NCBI GenBank assembly: GCA_033085395.1
Contig: JANQBS010000242.1
Coordinates: forward strand, 1-58,959
DNA from: Xanthoparmelia taractica
Taxonomy: Eukaryota; Ascomycota; Lecanoromycetes; Lecanorales; Parmeliaceae
DNA length: 58,959 bases
Direction: 5' to 3'
Shown: positions 39,301-49,098 of the stretch, piece by piece
Numbering within the stretch: position 1 is the stretch's first letter
Layout of the letters: each line of letters opens with the position of its first letter
The notes under the pieces: model-generated
Database searches by the model: none
Told to the model about the DNA's origin: nothing
The model's input: only the letters and a program-made list of their open reading frames with translations
Translations under genes and position numbers: made by a program

Positions 39301-40748
39301 ATATAATAATAATATGTAGAGTTAAGATATTATATTTTACTTAATATCTATATAATCTTAATATATTTTAACTTAATAGATTAATATCTAATTTTAATAT
39401 TCTTAAGAAGATAACTAAGAAATAGAATTATTAAATCTTAAATTATAGAAGATAGTTATTCTTAGAAACGAAAGTATTATTAAAAACGTAATAAATTATA
39501 GCTTTGAAATTAAAGTTTTTATTAATATTAAGATTAATATATAATATAAATTTATTATTAAAGTAGATTAAGAATAATAGTTATAAAAGAGTTTTCTACA
39601 ATTTTTAGAAAATAGCTAGTTTACGCTTAATTAATATTTAAAGCTCTATTCTTATCTAAGTTCTTTCTTTTATAATTAAATCTTAATAACTTTACTAGTA
39701 TAAGAGTCTATTACGATTTTTCTACATACTAAAGATATTTATTAAAGACTTGGGAATCGCGATCTGGAAGGTCGAGGAGACTAAGCTAAATATATACTAG
39801 TTTTCTAATAGTTCTCCGACCGACGACCCTTACAATTCAATAGACTTTTTAATTATTAATTCTAAATTTATTATTTTATTATAGTATAATAGTAAGGCTA
39901 AATTCGATATTAACTAATAGTCGAATCGATTTAAAATATTCTTTATTATTATATCTCGCTTATTATTACTAAATTTATTAAATAATAAATTATTAGCTTA
40001 ATAAAATTTTATCTCTACTTAAAAGCTTACTTTTATCTATCTTTTTCTACTTCTTTTCTACTAGCTAACTATATTAATTAATATAGTTACTCTAATAGAT
40101 AGGTAAGTACTTAATCTTATATTTAATATCTAGGAATTTATTACTACTAGCTATAAATACGCTAATTAAATATTTAATAATACTAAGAAAGTTTATAAAT
40201 ATCTTATATCTAATACTCTTAGATTTATTAGACTAATATGTATTATTAATTCTATTATTAATCTATTAAGAACGACTACTTATTTCTTAATTTAAGACTA
40301 TTAGCTATTTAACTAAATTATTAATAAATCTACTTTTTATGAATTTATCCGACGCTAAAAGAAAGCTATTTAGTCTCTTCGAAATCTGTTATTTAATTCT
40401 TTTTCTACTAAGAATACGTCTAATTCGTTATCGACTAATAAAAATCCTACTAATTTTAATAATAATGCTACTAATAATGTTATAATTCTTTATTAAATAA
40501 TTCGTCTTCTATATTATCGTTACTAACAATTTATAAGAATTCTATAGCTACTAATATTATCGATTTAAGTAGAAATTTAAGTACTTCTCTCTATAGATAA
40601 TTAAGTTAAACTATATCGAAAATAGCTAGTAATTTCACTCTCTAATAGCTATAAGATATAATTAATAATACTATTAATACTATAATTATAAATATCGTTA
40701 CTAATACTATTAATAATCCATAATCGTCTACTAGATCGAGAGGTAAAC
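36335..40748. other. RIP-degraded DNA, no gene
   Basis: AT-rich. Two patches keep higher GC: 38740-38960 (AGTAAGCCGAATAGGCG, TTCTCCCAAGTATCTCCAC, GGTGCCTTCC) and 39745-39835 (GGGAATCGCGATCTGGAAGG and CTCCGACCGACGACCCTTAC). Both may be non-coding ends of elements. A TAA/ATA microsatellite lies at 38644-38671. Confidence 0.45.
38644..38671. repeat. (TAA)n microsatellite
   Basis: About nine uninterrupted AAT/TAA triplets followed by AAGTAATAATAAAG. Confidence 0.85.
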
Positions 40749-41720
40749 TATAACAGCAATGAGTGTATTGGTTAGTTAAGTGTGTAATTCTTAATTATTT
40801 CTAAGTCTGAAAGTTCTAGCTAAGTTATACCAGCCAGCCAAGCACTTGCCTTAGGCGATTTCTGATTTGCTTAGCAAGTGCATTTTATCTAATCTATAAT
40901 AGCATCTATTAAAATAGAAGAAAAAGCAAGCGACCTCGCTTACTAAGTTATATATATATAAGATATATATAGAAAATATCGTCTACTAACCAAGCCTTTT
41001 TAATAAAGTTCTTAAATAATAGTATATCGAATTTACTAATAGTAGTATACTAAATTTAGCGATAAATCGCTAAAAAGTTAGTAATAGTAAGGTTATTTCG
41101 ACGAAAAGTATACTATAGTTAGAGTGTTAATTAGTTAGAATATTATTCTATAATAATAAACACTATAACTATTAATTAATATCTTTCTCTAATAAGCTAT
41201 ATAAACGCTATCGAGTTAAAAAAAAAATCCCCATCGATAAAACTCGTTAAGACGTTTAGATATAGCGGTAAGATGAGTAGATATAGTATAAGTACTATGA
41301 ATATATAGTATTTACTATAATGTTAGGTATATTTTAGTATCGGAGTTAAGATATCTATTTTATAAAGTCTTTAATTAAATCGAATTAACGTACTTTCTAG
41401 AACGATCTTTTTTTTAAACATAGTTAATTACGGAGATATTATAGAAATAAGTATAGTAGCTCGAATTCTAGCTAATTTCTCCTTGTATTCTCTTACTAGA
41501 TTAGAGGCATTATTAAGATCCTTAATATTACACTACCAGATATATCTAAAATCGTATTTCTTCTATCTTACTATATATTCTATAGCTAAACTACGTCCTT
41601 TTTTAATTACACGCTTATTAAGAAGTCGTTCGATTTCGAAGTTAACTATACTAGCTTTGTTAATAAATATAGGCGAGATATATTAAGATCGAGAGCGTTA
41701 AAAAGAATTATTCTATAAGA
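40749..41720 (-). mobile_element. Ty3/Gypsy copy C, 3' part only (LTR plus end of pol)
   Basis: 41440-41720 aligns with 12660-12950 of copy B in the same orientation (AGCTCGAATTCTAGCT..., TTATTAAGAAGTCGTTCGAT, GGCGAGATATATTAAGATC). 40749-~41130 is the 3' LTR: TATAACAGC at 40749 corresponds to TGTAACAGC/TGTAATAGC of the other copies, and GCCAAGCACTTGCC...GCAAGTGC is retained. No copy-B-like sequence continues beyond about 41720, so the 5' part is missing or diverged. Inactive. Confidence 0.75.
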
Positions 41721-43739
41721 TAGAATCAATTAATTAATTATTTATACACGTATCTACTTAAGCTATAAAGAGTAATTACGAACTATATCTAGGTGATTAT
41801 AATAAGAGAAACCTTTAATAACATTATCGCTATAGAGTGAAAACTCTTATTAATCTTCACGAGAAAAGTATTAGATATATATACTTTAATATTATTTAAA
41901 GAGCTTTAAGACTAAATAGTTATTACGCGTATTAAAAGAATTTCTACGATAAGAATATAAGAAAGAGATTTATAAGTTATAATAAGCTTTATCTTTAATA
42001 GAGCTATTTGCTCGTTAGCGAGTATTATTCTGAAATATTTAATTATATTAATTACTTAATAGCGATATTAGCTTTCTTAAAAATAGTAAGTATCTTATAT
42101 AGATTATTTATTTCTATCGCTAATTCTAAAATATTAAATAAGATATAAAAATATATTTAATATCTTATTATCTTTAATTATATAGATAGCTAATTATTTA
42201 AATATCTTAAATTACACGTAAATATAGAAATTATTTGAATTTAATCTTCTTTATTCGTAATTATATAAGAATTAAGCTTTCGATCTTAGCGAGATTTATA
42301 TAAAGAGTTTATTTATTAAAATATAGATTATTTTTCTAGATTAAGATTCTTAATATTCCTAAAATAATTATCTAATAATAAGATTATACCTTATTTTAAA
42401 TTATATCTCTTTAGACTTCGATAATATTTTTTAGCTTTCGCGCGTATCGCTTCTAATCTAATATTAAGATATTATTCTAATTATTAAATCTTAAAGATTT
42501 TAGCGACTATTATTCTTTCTTATTAATCGAGATTTTAAGAATTATTTATTTCTAATATCTTTTTAAATATAATTCTCTTCGAATATATATATTATCCTTT
42601 TTTATTATTAAATAAATTTTATAAAAAACTTAATTTTAAAAAATTATTTAATTTAAAGTAACTTATAGCGAGAAAATACTTATCTTTATTTTAAGTATTC
42701 TAATATTAATAGCTTATTAGTCGCTAATAATCTATATAAAATAGATATTCTAAATTACTTCTAATTAATTTATATAATTCTAGCGTAATTCTCGCAATTT
42801 CTAAGATATATATTATAAGACTACTACGTACGTGATTGCTAATTATATTATTACATTATATATTTAACGTATTTTATTTAACATAGCTTTTCACGTAAAG
42901 CTCGTAATCTTTTTTAATATAAGATTCTATATAATTAACTTAGATTATATCTTCTTAATATATAATTCTTAGCGAAGTTTATTATTAATATATAGCTCTA
43001 AAATTTAAATACTAATCTTAAGCTTCGTAATAATCTCTTGTAACTCTATCGCGATAATTATATCAAATCGTCTTAGATAGCGAATTAAATATATTAATTT
43101 ATACTTCTTTAATATAAAGATAACGTTATATATTATTATTTATCTTAAATAAATCTTATATATCTTTTTTAAAATAAATTTTCTATATATAAAAAGATAA
43201 ATATCGTCTAAGAAGTTCTCTATCTCAAGCTTTAATTTAGCTTTAGAATATTTTTTTATAAGCGAAGCATTAAAGAATAAAAAATAAATTACGAGTATAG
43301 ATAATTTCAAGAAGATTCCTATTTTAGCGAGCTCTATAGAATTAATTCTATTATTAATAATAATAGAGATTACTCGCTTTATAAGAAAGCTTTATATCTA
43401 ATAAATAATGAGCTTCGAAATATTTTTAACTTAAAGATTATATATTATTCTTCTTATAATTTTAGATAATATAGATTATATCGATAATAGTTTCAAATAC
43501 TATCTTAATAAACCTCTTTTATTAAACTCTTATATACTTTAATAATAATAATAAATTCATCTTAGCGCAATCGCTAAACCTTATAATTATTATTATTTTT
43601 TTATCTAATGTGCTTAGAAGCGTAATTAATCTATACGATTTAAACTTCGAATAATTATTCTTCTTTAACTTATAAAGAACTATAGTATTAATCTTCTTAA
43701 ACTCTCTTAAATAATAATTAAATCTTAGATATACTTTAA
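41721..43739. other. RIP-degraded DNA, no gene
   Basis: AT-rich and stop-filled; no recognisable domain or element end. Confidence 0.45.
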
Positions 43740-44740
43740 GAAGATATATAATTTTCGATACTAATACTTTCGCTATTTGACGTAGAAATTAATTTAATAT
43801 TCTATTAATCTTTAAGACTTTATTAGATTTTAAATAAAATAAATAACCTTTCGAATCTTCTTCTTTATAATATTATTATCTATTATAATAAAAATAGAAT
43901 ATATAATATTTTATATATCGTCTAGATTAATATAAAAAAGTAGGGAAGAAGATCTCTCTTAGAATTACGAGTCGGAAAGGTGTGGTATCTGTTGAACATA
44001 GTCGTTTTTAACTTTTTTTTAACTTTTTTAAAAAAAATTATATCTTTTTAATCTATTTATAGAATTTTATAGTTACATAAGCGTTAGCTTAAGCTTTTTA
44101 CGTATTTTTAGAATATAAACAAAATATCACGTAATATATTTATTAAAAACTTAATGAGAGTATGGGATATCTTATACCTTTCGGTATGATATTCGAAAAA
44201 CTAGTCCCATACCATCAAATATACCACACCTTTCCGACCCGTACTTAGAATTAAAATCTTTTCTTTAAATATAAACATCTAATTCTCTATTAATTACTTT
44301 AATAATACGATCTTAAATAATAGACGTAAATTTATCTTATTAATATATACTTATTTAGCTAGACTTTAAATTTCTTTAGATAATTACGTAATCTTATAAA
44401 TATCTCTATAAAAATAAAGAATCTTAATCTTATTAAGAGTCTTATCACGTTTCTTAACTATTATTCGTTACTTATTTATAAAGTATTTACTTTAATATTT
44501 CTCATAATCTTATTATAATTTTTATTTTAAAAGAATTTAACTCTCTTTAATAATTTAATCTATAGAATTATAAGCTCTACTATCTCGTAAAGTTCTTAAA
44601 GTAAGAATTTTAGATAATTATTAATCTAGTTCTCGATTATTAGAAAACTTAGCAATAGAAATAAATTAAGTATTTACGCTTTATATTTAATATTCTTAAT
44701 CTTCGCTATCTTTTATATTCTTTATTATATTAATATTAAC
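43740..44740 (+). repeat. dispersed repeat, copy 2, split by MITE copy 4
   Basis: Collinear partner of 6765-7520. The alignment runs up to the left target duplication of the MITE (43965), resumes at 44244 and continues to the TTAATATTAACTCTTTAATTA end. Unknown element type. Confidence 0.7.
43966..44243 (-). mobile_element. hAT-like MITE, copy 4
   Basis: Inverted relative to copies 1-3: the GTTGAACATAGTCG side comes first. Left end TACGAGTCGGAAAGGTGTGG carries one G-to-A change; right end ...CTTTCCGACCCGTA. Exact 8-bp duplication CTTAGAAT (43958-43965 and 44244-44251). The paralogous unoccupied site is at 6980-6987. Confidence 0.95.
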
Positions 44741-45021
44741 TCTTTAATTAAACTTCTATAATTATAAACTAAAGAAAAAATAAAGTATAATAATTATTAT
44801 AAGAAGAAGAATATAATAATATATCGCGATCTTAAAGATAATAAGATACTTAAAGATATAAATATAGAGAATATCGCTATTATTCTCGAGGTGAAGAAAC
44901 GCGATAGCTTAGAAGAAAAATACGATTCAATCGATATAAATATAGAAACGAAGAATAACGCGTCTAAGAATATATAGTTATCGTTAGCGAAGTAAACGAA
45001 GATTATAAAGAAAAAATTAAC

Positions 45022-45297
45022 TACGGGTCGGAAAGGTGTGGTATATTTGATGATATGGGACTAGTTTTTCGAATATCATATCGAAAGGTATAAGATATCC
45101 CATACTCTCATTAAGTTTTTAATAAATATATTACGTGATATTCTTTTATATTCTAAAAATACGTAAAACGCTTAAGCTAACGCTTATGTAATTATAAAAT
45201 TCTATAAATAGATTAAAAAGATATAATTTTTTTAAAAAAGTTGAAAAAAAGTTGAAAACGACTATGTTCAACAGATACCATATCTTTTCGACCCGTA
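45022..45297 (+). mobile_element. hAT-like MITE, copy 5
   Basis: Full-length copy, somewhat more mutated (GATATGGGACTAG, right end ATATCTTTTCGACCCGTA). Flanks AAATTAAC and GAATTAAT match at 6 of 8, with one C/T and one A/G difference, as expected if a former duplication was hit by RIP. Confidence 0.9.
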
Positions 45298-46215
45298 GAA
45301 TTAATAATATTTAAAGTTATATTAAAGATAATATTAGAAGAGATTTAAGTTTAATATTAAATGAATATAAAGATTATATAATTATATATATAGAATTAAA
45401 ATGAAGAAATCGCGAAGCTACGCGTAAAATTATAGAAGAAGAAAGCGCGATATATCGATCGTAGAGAGAAGAAGAAGATATAGAGCTAGACTAATATATT
45501 AATACGTTAAGATAGCTCGATTAATAAATAGAGTTAAGAAAATCTATTTAAACCGTCTTAAGTAATAATATATTTTAACGTGATCGTTTAAATAATTTAA
45601 TCTAGAGACTTTAGAAGATAGAGATAGCTTTTAATAAAAATAAAAGATAAGAAGAAATAATAAAGATTATATAATACTAGAAATAGAATATCGCGTAACT
45701 GAAGTCTGCACGCGAGCTTCGTAGCGATAATAATAAAAGTAAGAGAGAGACTAAAGAAGAACACGATCTAGCTTATAAGATAATACACGTTAGTTAAGAT
45801 TATATATAAAGTATATTTAATTATTATATATAATATTAATATCTACGTATAATTAGAAATTAAAAAGAGACTTAAATTAAATAATTAGAGATTATACTTA
45901 AATCTAGAAATTACGAAAATACGATAACTATCTAATACTTATAAGATAAAGAAGTGTTTGTTACTAATATTAAATCTCTTAACTTTAAATATAATAAATA
46001 CTTTAGTAAGAAATAATTAAATTAAAGCGAAGAAAGTGAAAAAGATAATAAGATTTAATTAAATAATTTCTCTAACTCGATACTATAAATATTAGATATA
46101 TAAATATATAATAAGAATATATAAGAATAAGATACGATATATGAAGTGCGAATAGATATATAATACTCGATTATATATTATAATCATATTTATAGCGATC
46201 TAGACTTACGTTACG

Positions 46216-46491
46216 TACGGGTCGGAAAGGTGTGGTATATTTAATGATATGGGACTAGTTTTTCGAATACCATACCGAAAGATATAGGATATCCTATACT
46301 CCCATTGGGTTTTTAATAAATATATTACGTAATATTTTTTTGTATTCTAAAAATACGTAAAAAGCTTAAGCGAACGCTTATGTAATTATAAAATTCTATA
46401 AATAGATTAAAAAGATATAATTTTTTAAAAAAAGTTAAAAAAAAGTTAAAAACGACTATGTTTAACAGATACCACACCTTTCCGACCCGTA
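46216..46491 (+). mobile_element. hAT-like MITE, copy 6
   Basis: Full-length copy with exact 8-bp target duplication ACGTTACG (46208-46215 and 46492-46499). The interior shows several G-to-A changes (GTTAAAAAAAAGTTAAAAACG) relative to copy 2. Confidence 0.95.
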
Positions 46492-46552
46492 ACGTTACGT
46501 ATAGTAAGAAAAGCTATATCGCGTATAATATAAATTACTCGTTTAGTATTAA

Positions 46553-46610
46553 AATAAAAAGATATATAATAAAAAGATATATAATAAAAAGATATATAAT
46601 AAAAAGATAA
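46553..46610. repeat. 15-bp tandem repeat (~4 units)
   Basis: The unit AATAAAAAGATATAT is repeated head-to-tail almost perfectly. Confidence 0.85.
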
Positions 46611-47183
46611 TTCTATAAATAATATTAATAGAGAATAGATTTAGAAATTTAAAAGAAAATGAAGAAAATAAAAAGAGAAATAAACTTAATAAATTAAAAA
46701 TCGCGCTTTAAATAAGATTTAAGAAGTTTAAGAGATAGAAACGATAATTTAACGAAAAAAATTCGATATTAATTTAAATTTAAATTATTAAGATTTATAC
46801 TCTTAGAGAGAGAATAAGATAAGAAAAGTATAATCTACGACAGAGATGTAGCTAAAGTATACGAATATAATATTTAGATCTATATATAATTAGTAACGTA
46901 TAAGTAGAAAGCGATAAGGTTTTTCTCGATAGTATATACGCAAGACGATAATATCGAACGGTTTTCTCGCTGCGTAAGAAATTTAATAATATAGAATCTC
47001 GCAATTATCTTTCATAGTTTAGATAGATACGCGTATAAATTAATTAATTAATTAAATAAATAGCTTACTTTTAATCAGAGAAAGCGATAATAGTAAATTC
47101 GAAGAAAGACTTTAAAAGAAGATCTTTAGCTAGAACTTAATAGCGTAGTAATAGCGAAAGTAAAAAATTACTAGATCTAGAGG

Positions 47184-47430
47184 CCGGAAAGGTCTGGTAT
47201 TGTGGAATCGAATAGACGTTATCCGATCTTATCCCCGATATTAAAAAAAAACTTTTTCTCATAACTTTTTTATTCTAACATCAAATTAAAAATTTTAAAA
47301 TTTTAAATTAAATTATAGTACAAGCGTATGAGTTCCATATAAAAATTATTAAAAAATATTAAGGGGTCGTGGAGATATAATTTTCTAAAAATTGAAAAAA
47401 AAGGGAAAGAAAAGTTCTTGCAGATTATTT
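47184..47430. repeat. orphan GGTCTGG-type terminus and adjacent less-mutated DNA
   Basis: GGCCGGAAAGGTCTGGTATTG matches the terminal 15-17 bp of the 3.29 kb element (CGGGTCGGAAAGGTCTGGTAT). The next ~240 bp (AATCGAATAGACGTTATCC..., AAGGGGTCGTGGAG) are only lightly degraded. I found no inverted partner downstream, so it is probably one end of a truncated relative. Confidence 0.4.
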
Positions 47431-47978
47431 TAAGACTAAATCTTATACTATTTCATATCTTTTCAATTACTAATTACTCTCTAGATATTAGTACTATAAG
47501 CTAATATATTAAATAATTAGTAGTACTAGTATAAGCGAGACGTTACTATTATATATTATAGTCTAGTTATAAGTTAAAAGAAGAAGAATAATTTCTTCTC
47601 TACGAGATCTAGCTAAGTACTAGTAGTAGCTTAGTAGTCTCTTTCTAAGATCGTTAAGTAGAAATTAGAAAAGCTTAAATTCTATTTCAATAGATTTATA
47701 ATACTCTAATAACTCTTCTTCGCGATAATATTAATTTATGTCGACTTAGTAGACGAAGAGTAAATATTAAAATCGTAATAAATTGTGAGGGCGCTTTCCA
47801 ATTGTACCATAGGGTCAAAAATATAACTCATGGGTTCGGGTGTCGCGCTTTATACGAAGTACTCGCTAGCTTTATTAATATAATTTATTCTTTTACTTAG
47901 TTATTTTTAAGTAATTAACGAGAATTTAAACGTCTTCTTTTATTATTAATAATTTATTATAAATTATTAAGTACTAGT

Positions 47979-48246
47979 TACGGGTCGGAAAGGTGTGGTA
48001 TCTGTTGAACATAGTCGGTTTCAACTTTTTTTCAACTTTTTTTTAAAAAATTATATCTTTTTAATCTATTTATAGAATTTTATAATTACATAAGCGTTCG
48101 CTTAAGCTTTTTACTTATTTTTAGAATATAAAAAAATATTACGTAATATATTTATTAAAAACTTAATGGGAGTATGGGATATCCCATACCTTTCGGTATG
48201 GTATTCGTCCCATACCATCAAATATACCACACCTTTCCGACCCGTA
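47979..48246 (-). mobile_element. hAT-like MITE, copy 7
   Basis: Inverted orientation. Exact 8-bp duplication GTACTAGT (47971-47978 and 48247-48254). It lacks about 9 bp present in the others (GAAAAACTA/G between GGTATTC and GTCCCATACC), giving 268 bp. Non-coding. Confidence 0.95.
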
Positions 48247-48307
48247 GTACTAGTACTTACTTAACGACTTTCTAAGAACTCGACGATCTGTCGAAAGAAG
48301 CTTTCGG

Positions 48308-48833
48308 AGTACTAATCGTCGCATAATACTTTCGTCGTAAATTTCTTAGTAGTAGCCACCTCAAACAATTAGTCACCTCAATTAATTTCTCTTATTATAT
48401 TAAAAATCGATCAATTTTAAAATTCAAGAACAATATATAACTTCATAACATTAGCGTAGAATTCTTAAATTATTTTATAGATTGTATTTCTATATATATA
48501 TTCTAAGTATTTTATTAATTTGCTAAGGTCTCAATACGCTATTAGTTATAAAACTACGTGTTATAGAATTCTACGTACTAGAAATTTACGATTTAGATAT
48601 TACTTATAAAATAAAGCCTAGAAATTGCCAGCTATTGCGCAAAATATAGTTTAATAGAAATCACGTACTAAAATAATATTAAAAGCTTGGGTTGTGATTG
48701 TAAATAATAAATTATGTGTTGAACAATTAATCGATTTTTGGTGCGATAAGAGAAATTGATTGAGGTGGCTGATTGTTTGAAGTGGCTACTACTAAGGAGT
48801 TTACGACGAAAGTATTATGCGACGATTAGTACT
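48308..48833. mobile_element. 526 bp palindromic element with 88-bp terminal inverted arms
   Basis: The left arm (48308-48395: AGTACTAATCGTCGCATAAT... to ...AATTTCTCTTAT) is matched by the reverse complement of 48746-48833 with about 10 mismatches. The middle ~350 bp is AT-rich and non-coding. Several arm mismatches are T on the left where the right keeps C (ATTAGTCACC versus ATCAGCCACC). It has the build of a foldback or MITE-like DNA element, distinct from the TACGGGTCGG family. No clear target duplication; the AGTACT end is itself palindromic, which hides the exact border. It lies directly between AT-rich DNA and the gene island. Confidence 0.8.
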
Positions 48834-49098
48834 TAGCTAGATTCTTCCCTTCCTCAATTAATCAAGTTCTCAATACCAGTTAGATTATCCCATTCCATAG
48901 CAAGAACGCAGAGAGGGGAAACCTTATCTACACGTCAAGGATAACGTGTTGAGTAGGTACTTCGATGGGTTTTTGATAGGCTTGTCTTCACGATCTCCTT
49001 GTTGACTTGCAGATCAGCAGTGTTCGAAGATTTTATGTACAGGTATTGGCACATCCGAAGCCGTAAAGAGATCGAAACTCGATCAACGGCAGCTCGGT

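Noticed and set aside
47840..47860. tRNA T-arm-like GGTTCGGGT
   Set aside because: No matching acceptor or anticodon stems around it.
1..48300. Centromere
   Set aside because: Long AT-rich RIPed DNA fits pericentromeric or other heterochromatin equally well; sequence alone cannot tell and no CenH3-linked signal is readable.
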